From Pseudomonas sp. 102515 (GTDB taxonomy: Bacteria > Pseudomonadota > Gammaproteobacteria > Pseudomonadales > Pseudomonadaceae), in NCBI RefSeq assembly GCF_031085165.1, contig NZ_JAVHTY010000004.1, positions 124,001 to 188,000 of the forward strand: a DNA stretch of 64,000 nucleotides. Direction: 5' to 3'. The notes below the pieces were generated by a model, which searched no databases, had not been told where the DNA came from, and saw nothing but the letters and a program-made list of their open reading frames with translations. Each line of letters opens with the position of its first letter. Positions within the stretch are counted from its first letter, which is position 1. Of this stretch, positions 10,162-19,327 are shown in pieces. The translations under genes were made by a program, and so were the position numbers.

Positions 10162-11172
10162 ATGTACGCCTTCACGCAACGCCAGGCCATCTTGGCCAGC
10201 TGGATCATCGTCTTCACCGCGCTCTATCTGGTTCTCCCGCTCAAGCTCCTGCCCAGCCTGCTAGCCGGCCTGCTGGTGTACGAACTGGTCAACACCCTGG
10301 CCGGGCGCCTGCAGCGCCATCTGCCCGGCGGCGGCGCGCGCTGGCTCGCCGTGGCCCTGCTCGGCACCCTGGTGGTGAGCCTGCTGACGCTGTTCTTCGT
10401 CTGGTTCACCAGCTTCATCATCCAGGAGGTGCAGAACCCCGGGCGGCTGCTGGACAAGTTCATGGTGCTCACCGAGCGCGCCCGTGCCCAATTGCCGCCC
10501 TCGCTGGACGCCTACCTGCCGGCCAACGCCGACAGCATGAAGCAGGAGCTGGTGGAATGGGTGCGCGCCCATGTGGCGCAACTGCAGCTGTTCGGTCGCG
10601 ATGCGGCGCGGACCTTTGTCATCGTGCTGATCGGCATGATCCTCGGCGCCATCGTCGCGCTGCAGCCCACCCCCGATCCCGAGCGCCTGCGCCCGCTGTC
10701 CGGCGCGCTGCTGGTGCGCCTCGGCCTGGTGGCCCAGGCCTTTCGCAACATCGTCTTCGCCCAGATCAAGATTTCGCTGCTCAACACCACCCTGACCGGC
10801 ATCTTCCTGCTCGGCGTGTTGCCGTTGTTCGATGTCCATCTGCCGCTGGCCAAGACCCTGGTGATCCTCACCTTCATCCTTGGCCTGCTGCCGGTGATCG
10901 GCAACCTGATGTCCAACACCCTGATCTTCATCGCCGGCCTGTCGCTGTCGATCTGGGTCGCGGTGGCGGCGCTGGGCTACCTGATCGCCATCCACAAGCT
11001 GGAGTACTTCCTCAACGCCCGCATCGTCGGCGGCCAGATCAGCGCCCGTTCCTGGGAACTCTTGGTGGCCATGCTGGTGTTCGAGGCGGCCTTCGGTCTA
11101 CCGGGCCTGGTGGCGGCGCCGGTGTACTACGCCTATCTCAAGAGCGAGTTGAGGGCGGAAGGGCTGGTGTAA
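10162..11172 (+). CDS. AI-2E / PerM family membrane protein
   Basis: The product has 336 residues, typical of the family. There are paired helices at the N-terminus (ILASWIIVFTALYLVLPLKL), a hydrophilic stretch at about residues 95-150, and a helix cluster at 200-320 including LGLLPVIGNLMSNTLIF. Relatives include YdiK and TqsA/PerM, described as exporters or exchangers; the substrate here is unknown. The stop codon overlaps the next start (TAATG), so it is co-translated with the Nudix gene. Confidence 0.85.
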   Translation: MYAFTQRQAILASWIIVFTALYLVLPLKLLPSLLAGLLVYELVNTLAGRLQRHLPGGGARWLAVALLGTLVVSLLTLFFVWFTSFIIQEVQNPGRLLDKFMVLTERARAQLPPSLDAYLPANADSMKQELVEWVRAHVAQLQLFGRDAARTFVIVLIGMILGAIVALQPTPDPERLRPLSGALLVRLGLVAQAFRNIVFAQIKISLLNTTLTGIFLLGVLPLFDVHLPLAKTLVILTFILGLLPVIGNLMSNTLIFIAGLSLSIWVAVAALGYLIAIHKLEYFLNARIVGGQISARSWELLVAMLVFEAAFGLPGLVAAPVYYAYLKSELRAEGLV

Positions 11173-11606
11173 TGAGTGGTCAGATCCGCGTCCTGGTGCT
11201 CTGCGTGCTGCGTCAGGGCAAGCGCATGCTGGTGCGTGAGACGCAGGACCCGCACGATGGCCGGCGCTTCTGTCGGCCCCTGGGCGGTGGCGTGGAGTTC
11301 GGCGAAACCAGCCAGGCGGCGGTGCGGCGCGAGATCCGCGAAGAGCTGGGCGCGGAGCTGGCCGAGGTAAGGCTGCTGGGCACCCTGGAATCGCTGTTCA
11401 GCTACGCGGGGCGGCCGGGCCATGAGGTGGTGCTGGTCTACGCCGCCGAATTTGCCGATCGGCACCTCTATGCGCAGGCAGAGCTGCCCGGCCAGGAGAG
11501 CGATGGTGAGGCCTTCATGGCTACCTGGCGCTCGCTCGATGCCTTCGACGACACCTGTCGGCTGGTACCCGAAGGCCTGCGGGCGCTGCTCGCTACCGCC
11601 AGCTAG
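11172..11606 (+). CDS. Nudix hydrolase
   Basis: The 144-residue protein begins at the ATG overlapping the previous stop codon. It contains a perfect Nudix box, G-x5-E-x7-REUxEExGU, read as GVEFGETSQAAVRREIREEL around residues 38-58. Nudix enzymes hydrolyse nucleoside diphosphates linked to another group, using Mg held by the box glutamates. The specific substrate cannot be told from sequence. It is translationally coupled to the AI-2E-type gene, but no functional link is known. Confidence 0.9.
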   Translation: MSGQIRVLVLCVLRQGKRMLVRETQDPHDGRRFCRPLGGGVEFGETSQAAVRREIREELGAELAEVRLLGTLESLFSYAGRPGHEVVLVYAAEFADRHLYAQAELPGQESDGEAFMATWRSLDAFDDTCRLVPEGLRALLATAS

Positions 11607-11619
11607 GGCCTCTGCCCGA

Positions 11620-11862
11620 TCACTGACGATCCAGATTCGCCCACATGCGCTGCCAGAAGGCGCCAGCTTCTTCATTGATGGCGCGCCATGCCTGTTCCAG
11701 CCGCAGGCGCTCGGGCGCTTCGAGATCCTCCGGGCAGGCCAGGTAGCGATCGGCGGCGGCCTGGGCCTCGGCCTGCAAGCGGCGCCATTCACGCACGTCA
11801 TCCAGCCAGCAGCGGCCGGTGATCGTCTCGTAGTACTCGTGGGCGATCGCGTCTTTGCTCAT
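11620..11862 (-). CDS. Small conserved-looking hypothetical protein
   Basis: An 80-residue soluble, charged and helix-rich protein begins MSKDAIAHEYYETITG and is rich in Trp (four) and Glu. It has no signal peptide, membrane segment or cysteine pair. It sits between a convergent Nudix gene and a carbonic anhydrase gene on its own strand. Codon usage is like its neighbours, which supports it being real. I do not recognise the family. Confidence 0.6.
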   Translation of the reverse strand: MSKDAIAHEYYETITGRCWLDDVREWRRLQAEAQAAADRYLACPEDLEAPERLRLEQAWRAINEEAGAFWQRMWANLDRQ

Positions 11863-11921
11863 GGGGCGTTCCGGATTGGGGTTACAGGCCTAGACCGCAC
11901 CCGACGTCCGGGGTGCCCGCC

Positions 11922-12638
11922 TCAGGCGTCGAAGAAGTCCACGTGGCCGTTCTCCAAGGTGTAGTAGGCGCCCACCACCTTGACCCGACCGTCCTGTTGC
12001 GGTGCCAGCAGGGTCGGCTCGGAGGCTGCGCGCAGGCGCCTGACGGTGCGCTGTACGTTGCTGCGCACCGCCGCTTCCAGCAGGTCCGGCGGATTGCCAG
12101 CGCGGGCGCTGAGCACCGCCGGCAGGATGGGTTCGATCATGGCGCCGATGGCGCCGGGATAGAGGGCGTTCTGCTCCACCACCGCCACCGCGGCCTCCAC
12201 CGCGCCGCACTTCTCGTGGCCCATCACCACGATCAGCGGCACCCCCAGTTGGCTGATGGCGTACTCCACCGAGCCCAGCGCGGTGGTGTCCAGGGTATTG
12301 CCGGCGTTGCGCACGATGAACAGCTCGCCCAGGCCACGGCCGAACAGCAGCTCCGGCGAGACCCGCGAATCCGAGCAGGACACCAGGACGCAGAAGGGTG
12401 TCTGGCCCTTGGCGATCTCCAGACGACGATTGCGATTGGTTTCCCCATGCAGGGGCTGGTCGTCCATGAAGTCTTGATTGCCGTCGATCAGCCGTTGCAG
12501 GGCCTGCTCGGCGGTGAGGGTGGTATGGGCCTTGGTCGGGGCGGCCAGGGCGGGCAGGGCGAGAGGCGCCAGGGCAGCGGCCACCGGCAGGCAGCAGGCG
12601 CAATGCAGGAGTTGACGACGCGACAGGGAGGGCTTCAT
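11922..12638 (-). CDS. Exported beta-class carbonic anhydrase
   Basis: The product has 238 residues with the zinc and catalytic motifs of beta carbonic anhydrases: CSDSR (Cys88, Asp90, Arg92) and HEKC (His141, Cys144). The N-terminus MKPSLSRRQLLHCACCLP has a twin-arginine-like SRRQLL followed by a hydrophobic stretch and an ALA site near residue 32, so export (Tat likely) to the periplasm is predicted. It interconverts CO2 and bicarbonate. It appears monocistronic. Confidence 0.88.
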   Translation of the reverse strand: MKPSLSRRQLLHCACCLPVAAALAPLALPALAAPTKAHTTLTAEQALQRLIDGNQDFMDDQPLHGETNRNRRLEIAKGQTPFCVLVSCSDSRVSPELLFGRGLGELFIVRNAGNTLDTTALGSVEYAISQLGVPLIVVMGHEKCGAVEAAVAVVEQNALYPGAIGAMIEPILPAVLSARAGNPPDLLEAAVRSNVQRTVRRLRAASEPTLLAPQQDGRVKVVGAYYTLENGHVDFFDA

Positions 12639-12779
12639 CGGGGCGACCTCTTCAGCTACGGACGGGCGTGAGCGAGCCGGTACTGCGGTCTCCAGCGCCA
12701 GGGATAACTATTGTCGTCCGCCGCCGATTCCGCCAGGCGAGGCGGCGCGTATCCGACCCGTGGAAAAACGCCGGGCATG

Positions 12780-12807
12780 AAAAAGCCGCGTCGGAACGCG
12801 GCTTCGG
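12780..12807 (-). terminator. Rho-independent terminator of the PBP7-type gene
   Basis: On the minus strand, the stem AGCCGCG/CGCGGCT is followed by TTTTT. It lies about 20 bases past the stop at 12826. Confidence 0.8.
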
Positions 12808-12825
12808 GACTCGCTCAGGTAGGCG

Positions 12826-13752
12826 TCACTGCCGCGCCAGTACCGTGCTGCGACCGGCCTTGGGTGCGCCCGGCAGGGGGCTCAGCGCGCCGGTTTCCAG
12901 CCAGCGGCGCACGCGGGTGGCGTCGGCCATGTGGGTGAACTTGCCGAAGGCGTCCATCACCACGAAGGCCACCGGGCGACCGGCCATCACGGTGCGCATC
13001 ACCAGGCAGTGACCGGCCTTGTCGGTGTAGCCGGTCTTGGTCAGCTGCACGCTCCAGTCGGCGTTGTAGACCAGGTGGTTGGTGTTGCGAAAGCCCAGCA
13101 CATAGTTGGGGTTGTGGAAGGCCTGGGTCTTTTCCGGGGTGGTGCTGAGCTGACCGAGCAGCGGATAGTGCTCGGTGGCCTTGAGCAGGGTGACCAGGTC
13201 ACGCGCGGTGGAGACGTTCAGCGGCGACAGGCCGGTGGGCTCGGCGTAGCGGGTGTTTCTCATGCCCAGGGCGCGCGCCTTGGCATTCATGGCGGCGACG
13301 AAGGCCCGCTGGCCACCCGGATAGTGGTGGGCGAGGCTGGTGGCGGCGCGGTTTTCCGAGGACATCAGCGCCAGTTGCAGCATGTCGCGACGGGTCAGCT
13401 GGCTGCCCAGGCGCACCCGCGAGAAGATGCCGCGCATGGCCGGATTCTCGCTGATGTCGATGTCGATGGTCTGCTCCAGCGGCAGCCGGGCATCGAGCAC
13501 CACCATGGCGGTCATCAGCTTGGTCACGGAAGCGATGGGGGCGACTTGGTCGGGATTCTGGGAGAACAGGACCTGGTTGGTCTTGAGGTCGACGACCAGG
13601 GCGTGGTTCGAGGCCAGGCGCTGGGCGGTGGCGGCCGCCGCGGCCTTGACCTTCGGTGGGGTCTGGGCCAGGACGGCCGGACTCAGCCCGACCAAGCCAG
13701 CCAGCAGCAGGCCGGCAAGTTGATGACAGATCTTCACGGTGGCAGCTCTCAA
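12826..13752 (-). CDS. pbpG: D-alanyl-D-alanine endopeptidase (PBP7 type)
   Basis: The 308-residue protein has a cleavable signal (hydrophobic residues 10-30 ending VLAQ) and the three motifs of S11 peptidases: S75-V-T-K78, SEN (about residue 134) and KTG in LTKTGYTDK. Length and the [19 protein letters not shown] segment match PbpG/PBP7. That enzyme cleaves DD-crosslinks in peptidoglycan in the periplasm. It is monocistronic with its own terminator. The other reading, a DacA-type carboxypeptidase, is less likely because there is no C-terminal amphipathic anchor. Confidence 0.9.
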   Translation of the reverse strand: MRAATVKICHQLAGLLLAGLVGLSPAVLAQTPPKVKAAAAATAQRLASNHALVVDLKTNQVLFSQNPDQVAPIASVTKLMTAMVVLDARLPLEQTIDIDISENPAMRGIFSRVRLGSQLTRRDMLQLALMSSENRAATSLAHHYPGGQRAFVAAMNAKARALGMRNTRYAEPTGLSPLNVSTARDLVTLLKATEHYPLLGQLSTTPEKTQAFHNPNYVLGFRNTNHLVYNADWSVQLTKTGYTDKAGHCLVMRTVMAGRPVAFVVMDAFGKFTHMADATRVRRWLETGALSPLPGAPKAGRSTVLARQ

Positions 13753-13947
13753 AAGGGGGCGGGGTTAGAACAACCGCGAACGGCAATGCCCCTTGCAGAT
13801 CAAGGACATTGCTCGGAGATTTCACGTCTTTTATCACCCGGAATGTCGGCTGGGAATCCGACAAGGCAGCTTTTTACACAGCGCGCTGGCAAAAAGTCAC
13901 AATTAGTTGCAGATGGGCGACGGACGGCAGGGATGGCGGGGCGAAAG

Positions 13948-13971
13948 GGCGCCCGAGAGGCCTCGGGCGCC
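13948..13971 (-). terminator. Hairpin terminator after the CoA-transferase gene
   Basis: The stem GGCGCCCGAG/CTCGGGCGCC has a 4-base loop and ends in CTTTCG on the minus strand. It lies immediately after the stop at 13979. The T-run is short, so the terminator may be weak. Confidence 0.6.
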
Positions 13972-13978
13972 TTGCCTT

Positions 13979-15514
13979 TCAGTCGTGGGCTTCCTGGGCG
14001 GCGGGGCCGAGCATGCTGCCGGTGACCAGGTAGCGCTCGTGCCAGGCCAGGGCCTCGGGCAGCAGGTGCGGGGTGTGCTTGCCGTGGCTGCCGGCCAGGG
14101 CGCGCGCGAAGTAATCCTCCAGCGCCGGACGGAAACTCGGGTGCACGCAGTGGTCGAGGATGGCCCGGGCGCGCTGCTTGGGACTGAGCATGCGCAGGTC
14201 GGCCAGGCCCTGGTCGGTGACGATCACCGCGACATCGTGCTCGGTGTGGTCGACGTGACTGACCATGGGCACCAGGGTCGAGATCAGCCCGTTCTTGGCC
14301 GTGCTCGGCGCCATGAACACCGACAGATAGGCGTTGCGGGCGAAGTCGCCGGAGCCGCCGATGCCGTTCATCATCCCGGTGCCCATCTGGTGGGTGGAGT
14401 TGACGTTGCCATAGAGGTCGGCTTCGAGCATGCCGTTGAGGGCGATGCAGCCCAGCCGCCGCACCAGTTCCGGGTGATTGCTGACCCCCTGCTGGCGCAG
14501 GATGATGCGCTGGCGCAGGGACTCGGCGTGCTCGACGAAGCGCTCGATGCCCGCCGGGCTCAGGGAGAAGGAGGTGGCCGAGGCCAGCTCCATCTTGCCG
14601 CTGATGAGCAGTTCCAGCATGCCGTCCTGGATCACCTCGGTGAAGGCGGTCAGTCCCTCGAATTCGCTTTCGGCCAGGCCCTGCATGAAGGCATTGGCGA
14701 TGTTGCCGACCCCCGACTGGAGCGGCAGCAGGTTGGCCGGGATGCGCCCCTGGCCGACCTCGAAGCGGAGAAAGTCCAGCAGGTGCGCGGCGATGGCCTG
14801 GGAGGCGGCGTCCGGTGCCTTGAACGGGCTGTTGCGGTCGGGGGCGTCGGTCTCCACCACGGCCACCACCTTGTCCAGCGGCACTTCGAGATAGGGCGAG
14901 CCGATGCGGTCGCCGGGATGCGCCAGCGGAATCGGCGTGCGGTGAGGCGGCAAGGCACCGTCGGTGTAGATGTCGTGCATGCCGTCCAGGGCGTCGGGCT
15001 GCCAGCGATTGACCTCGAGGATCACCGCATCGGCCATGTCCAGCCAGGTCTTGTTGTTGCCCACCGAGGAGGAGGGCACCAGCAGACCGTCTTCGCGAAT
15101 GGCGGCGATCTCCACCACGGCCACGTCGATCTTGCCGAAGAAGCCATAGCGGACCTTTTCCGCCAGCTGGCCCAGGTGGATGTCCATGTACTCCAGGCCA
15201 CCGGCGTTGATGCGGCTGCGCAACTCCGGATCGGACTGGAAGGGCACCCGCAACTCGATGCCATCGACCCGCGCCAGGGCGCCATCCAGCTCAGGTGCGG
15301 TGGACGCGCCGGTCAGCACCTTGATGCGAAAGGGCTCGCCGGCGCCGTGGCTGGCGGTGATGCGCTGGGCCAGGGCGCCGGGTACGGCCTTGGGATAACC
15401 GGCCCCGGTGAAGCCGCTCATGCCCACGGTCATGCCGTGACGGATGAACTGCGCGGCCTGCTCGGCGCTCTGGCGCTTGGCGGCGAAACCGGGATGGCGA
15501 ATACGGTGGGACAT
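13979..15514 (-). CDS. Acetyl-CoA hydrolase / succinyl-CoA:acetate CoA-transferase family protein
   Basis: The ATG at 15514 (MSHRIRHPGFAAKRQSAEQ) was preferred over one 30 bases upstream because AGAGG lies 6 bases before it. The 511-residue product has the class I CoA-transferase fold. GMSGFTGAGYPKAVP is at the N-terminus, the likely catalytic glutamate is in AFTEVIQDG (about residue 293), and the family signature GIGGSGDFARNAYLSVF lies near 390. Homologues (Ach1, ScpC, AarC) swap CoA between succinyl-CoA and acetate or propionate rather than hydrolyse it freely. The gene is monocistronic, with a hairpin at its end. Confidence 0.88.
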   Translation of the reverse strand: MSHRIRHPGFAAKRQSAEQAAQFIRHGMTVGMSGFTGAGYPKAVPGALAQRITASHGAGEPFRIKVLTGASTAPELDGALARVDGIELRVPFQSDPELRSRINAGGLEYMDIHLGQLAEKVRYGFFGKIDVAVVEIAAIREDGLLVPSSSVGNNKTWLDMADAVILEVNRWQPDALDGMHDIYTDGALPPHRTPIPLAHPGDRIGSPYLEVPLDKVVAVVETDAPDRNSPFKAPDAASQAIAAHLLDFLRFEVGQGRIPANLLPLQSGVGNIANAFMQGLAESEFEGLTAFTEVIQDGMLELLISGKMELASATSFSLSPAGIERFVEHAESLRQRIILRQQGVSNHPELVRRLGCIALNGMLEADLYGNVNSTHQMGTGMMNGIGGSGDFARNAYLSVFMAPSTAKNGLISTLVPMVSHVDHTEHDVAVIVTDQGLADLRMLSPKQRARAILDHCVHPSFRPALEDYFARALAGSHGKHTPHLLPEALAWHERYLVTGSMLGPAAQEAHD

Positions 15515-15632
15515 GACGACCTCTGCGGGTGTTATCGAAAGCACACTAAGGATGTGGATTCTACGCCGAAGGGATGCTTAGGTCCCTAAGCAAAAGGTCG
15601 GGTGGGAGGGGAAATTTTTGGGGGAGTGTGGC

Positions 15633-15726
15633 GTAGGTTGGGTTGAGCGATAGCGAAGCCCAACGGTGCCTAGCCATCTCGAACATCGGTATTCGTAGGT
15701 TGGCGCTGAGCGTAGCGAAGCCCAAC
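15633..15726. repeat. Two copies of the GTAGGTTGGG...CCCAAC repeat
   Basis: Copies at 15633-15664 and 15695-15726 share GTAGGTTGG-n-GAGCG-n-TAGCGAAGCCCAAC. The same family appears at about 16659, 19112, 23575, 26083 and 50050. No coding signal overlaps. Confidence 0.75.
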
Positions 15727-15799
15727 ATCGCGAAGGTCGGTCGAAGTGCCTTGGCTTAATGGTGTCCTAGCTGTTCATCGTGGTCTGCTTGTGGCTCTT

Positions 15800-16597
15800 G
15801 TTTCGCCCACCCGGGCGACTCACTTTTTTCAGTCGCGAAAAAAGTAAGCAAAAACGCTTGCCCCGACCATCCGGTCTTCCGCTTCGCTCCAGGTCCGCTC
15901 ACGCCAGCGCCGTTCCGGGGTCGGTCCAGATGGGCCGTCCATGGCCCACTGGACCTCTCGCCGCATCCATGCGGCTCGCCCCACTCCACGACACTGGCGT
16001 TCGCCCTCCTGAACGGGGCGATTCGCCAGCCTGAAAGTGTTGGTTGAAGAGCCCGTAGCGTGGACAACGGCGCAGCCTTGTCCATTGTTCAAGACCAAGC
16101 TCACTTGTGGAAAACGCCGCCACGCTCTGACACCACTGAAATCGCGGCCATGCCGGTCCGCCGATGCGGCCGCTCCTACGGGATATCTGGCTTCTGTAGG
16201 AGCGGTCGCTACGGCGCACCGGCGTGGCCGCGATAAAGAACGAGCTCCAAGGGGCCTGGGCTTCGGTGGTTGAAGGACTGTCGCGTGGAAAACGCTGCGT
16301 GGTTTTCCACGCTACGACTCACTCTGGCTCTGCTTGTAATCACCACAGTCTCAGGCTGGCGCCCCGTCCCCGTTAGAGAGGCCGAGTGTAGGTGTCGCGG
16401 AGGGGGATGCGAGGCAGGACGCCGAGCAAGGCGCGAGGGGCAGGAAGTCCCTTCGTGCCGCGCCCCCGGAGCGGCGCCGGAGCAAGGGGACCCGGAGCGT
16501 AGCGGAGTGCCGAAACGTAGGGACAGCGGTTTTGGTTACTTTTGTCCGGGGCGCGCAGCCGCGATTGGCAAAAGTGACTCGCCCGGGTGGGCGAAAC
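15800..16597. repeat. 798-bp intergenic unit bounded by 28-bp inverted repeats
   Basis: GTTTCGCCCACCCGGGCGAC at 15800 begins a 28-base sequence whose inverse complement occurs at 16570-16597 with one mismatch. Between them lie further repeats: a GTAGCGTGGACAACGGCGCA copy near 16057, GTGGAAAACGCCGCCACGCT near 16110, and a palindromic CGTGGAAAACGCTGCGTGG unit at 16283-16314. All open frames inside are short, arginine-rich shadows with no known protein. Together with 15515-15632 and 16598-16750, this makes a 1.2 kb non-coding gap. Confidence 0.65.
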
Positions 16598-16658
16598 AAA
16601 AACCATCAAAGCACTTGGTAATCCGCCTAGGCATTGATCAAAGTCCCAAGCCCAAAGC

Positions 16659-16691
16659 GTTGGGCTTCGCTATCGCTCAACCCAACCTACG
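16659..16691. repeat. Single GTTGGGCTTCGC...CCAACCTAC repeat
   Basis: This copy is in the opposite orientation to those at 15633 and 15695. Its arms GTTGGG and CCCAAC can pair into a hairpin just downstream of the DASS transporter stop. Confidence 0.7.
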
Positions 16692-16750
16692 CCGATCCGC
16701 CAGGGTCACCACAGCCTGGGCATTGGGCACTTAAAGCCCAACCTGCCCCC

Positions 16751-18202
16751 TTACGCCACCATCATGATCCATGGCACCCCGATCCCCAGCAGCACCAGCA
16801 GGAACAGCGCGCCGAAGATCGTCCCCAGTCGCCAGTAGTCGGCGCTGGGCAGGTAGCCGCTGCCGTAGTACACCGGACTCGGCCCGGTGCCATAGGGGGT
16901 GATGATGCCCATCAGCCCCAGGGAGGTGCCCAGCAGCAGGGCGAACACCGGCAGGTCGATGCCGGGGATACCCATGCCGGCGGCCAGCATCACCGGCAGC
17001 AGCGCCGTGGTGTGGGCGGTGGAGCTGGCGAAGAGGTAGTGGGCGAGATAGAACACCGTGACCAGCACCACCATGGCGGTGCCGGCATGGAAGCCGCCCA
17101 GGTGGCCGGCGACCCACTGGCCGAACCAGGCGACGAAGCCGACCCGGGTCAGGCCGTCGGCCAGGGCCACCAGGGTGGCGAACCAGGCGAAGGTGTTCCA
17201 GGCGGCCTTGTTGCCCAGGGCGTCGTCCCAGGTGATGACCTTCAGCAGCAGCATCAGCACGATGACCAGGATCCCCACCAGGGCCGGATCGGCCCAGGCG
17301 GCGCCGAAGATCCATAGCGCCAGGGCGCCGATCACCAGGGCCAGCAGCAGCTTCTCGTCGCGCGTCAGCGGGCCGAGGGCGGCCAGTTCCTTGGCCGCCC
17401 ACAGCGGCACCTGGTCGTTGCGCTTGATCTCCGGCGGATACAGCCAGTAGGCCAGCAGCGGCAGCAGGGCCAGCAGCAGGATGCCCATGGGCGCGGCGGC
17501 GATGAACCACTGGCCCCAGCTGATATGTACCTGGGCGGTCTTCTCGATCAGCGCGGCGGCCAGCAGGTTGGGTGCGAGGGCAGTGAGGAACAGGGTGCTG
17601 GTGACGCAGGTGGAGGAGATCGCCACCCACATCAGGTAGGAGCCGATGCGCCGGGCGCTGGGGTCGTTGGGCTTGGAGTCGTAGAGCAGCGGCAGGTTGC
17701 GGATCACCGGGTAGACGGTGCCGCCGCTGCGCGCGGTGTTGGACGGGGTGAAGGGCGCGAGGGCCAGATCGGCCAGCATCACCGCATAGCCCAGGGTCAG
17801 GGTCCGCCGGCCCATGGCCTTGACCAGCAGCAGCGCGATGCGTCGCCCGAGCCCGGTCTTCTCATAGCCCAGGGCGAACATGAATGCACTGAAGATCAGC
17901 CAGACGGTGTTGTTGGAAAAGCCCGCCAGGCCCCATTTCAGCGCCTCCTGGGGCGCGCGAAAGCCCGGGGTCGCCAGTTGCGCCGGGCTGAACAGCACCC
18001 AGGGCGCCAGCAGGGCCGCCAGGGCCACGCCGATCAGGCCGATCACCGCGCCGGGCAGGGGTTCGAGAATCAGCCCCACCACCACGCCGGCGAAGAGGGC
18101 GAAGTACAGCCAGGCATGAGCGGGCAGGCCGTCGGGTGCCGGCAGCAGCGCCAGCAGTCCGGTGACGGCGAGGGGCAGCAGGAATTTCCAGGTGGTACGC
18201 AT
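16751..18202 (-). CDS. DASS-family anion:sodium symporter (dicarboxylate/citrate type)
   Basis: This 483-residue membrane protein has about twelve to fourteen hydrophobic segments. It has the two conserved Ser-Asn-Thr type hairpins of the DASS family: PFTPSNTARSGG (about residue 152) and ASSTAHTTALLP (about residue 388). Family members import di- and tricarboxylates such as 2-oxoglutarate, malate or citrate across the inner membrane. The substrate is not determined by sequence. The ATG at 18202 lies directly before the first helix. The repeat-filled gap follows it, and a gamma carbonic anhydrase-like gene is divergent. Confidence 0.88.
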   Translation of the reverse strand: MRTTWKFLLPLAVTGLLALLPAPDGLPAHAWLYFALFAGVVVGLILEPLPGAVIGLIGVALAALLAPWVLFSPAQLATPGFRAPQEALKWGLAGFSNNTVWLIFSAFMFALGYEKTGLGRRIALLLVKAMGRRTLTLGYAVMLADLALAPFTPSNTARSGGTVYPVIRNLPLLYDSKPNDPSARRIGSYLMWVAISSTCVTSTLFLTALAPNLLAAALIEKTAQVHISWGQWFIAAAPMGILLLALLPLLAYWLYPPEIKRNDQVPLWAAKELAALGPLTRDEKLLLALVIGALALWIFGAAWADPALVGILVIVLMLLLKVITWDDALGNKAAWNTFAWFATLVALADGLTRVGFVAWFGQWVAGHLGGFHAGTAMVVLVTVFYLAHYLFASSTAHTTALLPVMLAAGMGIPGIDLPVFALLLGTSLGLMGIITPYGTGPSPVYYGSGYLPSADYWRLGTIFGALFLLVLLGIGVPWIMMVA

Positions 18203-18354
18203 CGGGCGCTCGCAGATTCCGGTGGTCTCGGGAAACCGGCCTGGGCCGGGATGGCTGACGGTGCTGGTGCAGGGGGCTACGCGGTCAGCGGCAGCCAGCT
18301 TTGCAAAGGCCGGGCTGCTTTCCCAGCGCGGTGGCCGTGGTCATTCGTCGCAGC

Positions 18355-18469
18355 CCGAGGGACCTAGGTTCCCTCGGCATTCTTTCGCTGTCGAGAATGA
18401 CTTGCAACAACGTCGGGGACACCGGTCGCTGCCGATTGCGCCCGCCGCTCGCCTTGGCGAACAATCGGC
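18355..18469. promoter_or_regulatory. Two inverted repeats in the divergent promoter region
   Basis: CCGAGGGA-CCTAGGT-TCCCTCGG (18355-18377) is a hairpin with an 8-bp stem. GCCGATTG (18431-18438) is repeated inverted as CAATCGGC (18462-18469). Both lie between the DASS transporter and the gamma carbonic anhydrase-like gene. They may be operators or an untranslated-leader structure. The rest of 18203-18505 shows nothing else. Confidence 0.35.
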
Positions 18470-18505
18470 GTGTCCGCCAACCCTAACAACACGAGGATGA
18501 CCGCC

Positions 18506-19030
18506 ATGAAGTACCGCCTGGGAGAACACCGCGTCGATGCCCATCCGCACAGCTGGGTCGCGCCCACCGCCGCGGTGATCGGCAAGGTACGCCTGGATGA
18601 GGGCGCCAGCGTCTGGTTCGGCGCGGTGCTGCGTGGCGACAACGAGCTGATCCACATCGGCCCCGACAGCAATGTGCAGGACGGCGCCGTGCTGCACACC
18701 GATCCCGGCTCGCCGCTGACCCTGGGTCGCGGCGTCACCGTCGGACACCAGGCCATGCTGCATGGCTGCGAGATCGGCGACGGCAGCCTGATCGGCATCC
18801 ACGCCGTGGTGCTCAACGGCGCGCGCATCGGGCGGAACTGCCTGGTGGGGGCCAACGCCCTGGTCACCGAGAACGCGGTGATTCCCGACGGCTCCCTGGT
18901 GCTCGGCTCGCCGGCCAAGGTGGTGCGTACCCTGAGCGACGCCCAGCAGGCGCAGCTGGCGGCCAACGCCCAGGTCTACGTGGCCAATGCACGGCGCTAT
19001 CTGGAGGAGTTGTTCGAGCAGGGGGAGTAG
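18506..19030 (+). CDS. Gamma carbonic anhydrase-like hexapeptide-repeat protein
   Basis: The ATG at 18506 ([17 protein letters not shown]) is chosen for its GAGG 9 bases upstream; another ATG lies at 18497. The 174-residue product is a left-handed beta-helix built from hexapeptide repeats ([20 protein letters not shown]). The putative metal histidines are in the [13 protein letters not shown] segment and near IHAVVL. It belongs to the YrdA/PaaY/CaiE group, whose members bind zinc and sometimes have weak carbonic anhydrase or thioesterase activity. It is cytoplasmic and monocistronic. Confidence 0.85.
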   Translation: MKYRLGEHRVDAHPHSWVAPTAAVIGKVRLDEGASVWFGAVLRGDNELIHIGPDSNVQDGAVLHTDPGSPLTLGRGVTVGHQAMLHGCEIGDGSLIGIHAVVLNGARIGRNCLVGANALVTENAVIPDGSLVLGSPAKVVRTLSDAQQAQLAANAQVYVANARRYLEELFEQGE

Positions 19031-19061
19031 GGCGATGAGAGCCGCGCCTCGTGCTGGACCG

Positions 19062-19290
19062 CCCCTCTCCCTCTGGGAGAGGGCTGGGTTGGGGTGAAAC
19101 CGGTCCGGTCTGTTGGGCTTCGCTGCGCTCGACCCAACCTACGGCGATTCCCGTAGGTTGGGTTGAGACCGTTCCATCGTCGAAGCCCAACACCGGCTGC
19201 GTAGCGTGGGGAACGGCGCAGCCTTTGCCGCCTGAAGATTGGTTGCCAGGCACGCCCTCACCCCAACCCTCCCCAAGGGAGAGGGGGCTG
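19062..19290. repeat. Mixed cluster of three intergenic repeat families
   Basis: In order: a CCCCTCTCCCTCTGGGAGAG palindrome (19062-19097), a double TTGGGCTTCGCTGCGCTCGA unit with its inverted partner (19112-19191), a GTAGCGTGGGGAACGGCGCA unit (19201-19236), and a CCCTCACCCCAACCCTCCCC palindrome (19254-19290). All lie between two convergent genes. No gene is seen. Confidence 0.75.
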
Positions 19291-19327
19291 TCTGAGCAGG
19301 CCTATGGCTCAGCAATAGCCCCCACCC

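Noticed and set aside
15829-16734. Several 80-150 codon open frames in the gap before the DASS transporter
   Set aside because: They cross repeat units, are Arg/Pro-rich and have no recognisable domain or ribosome site.
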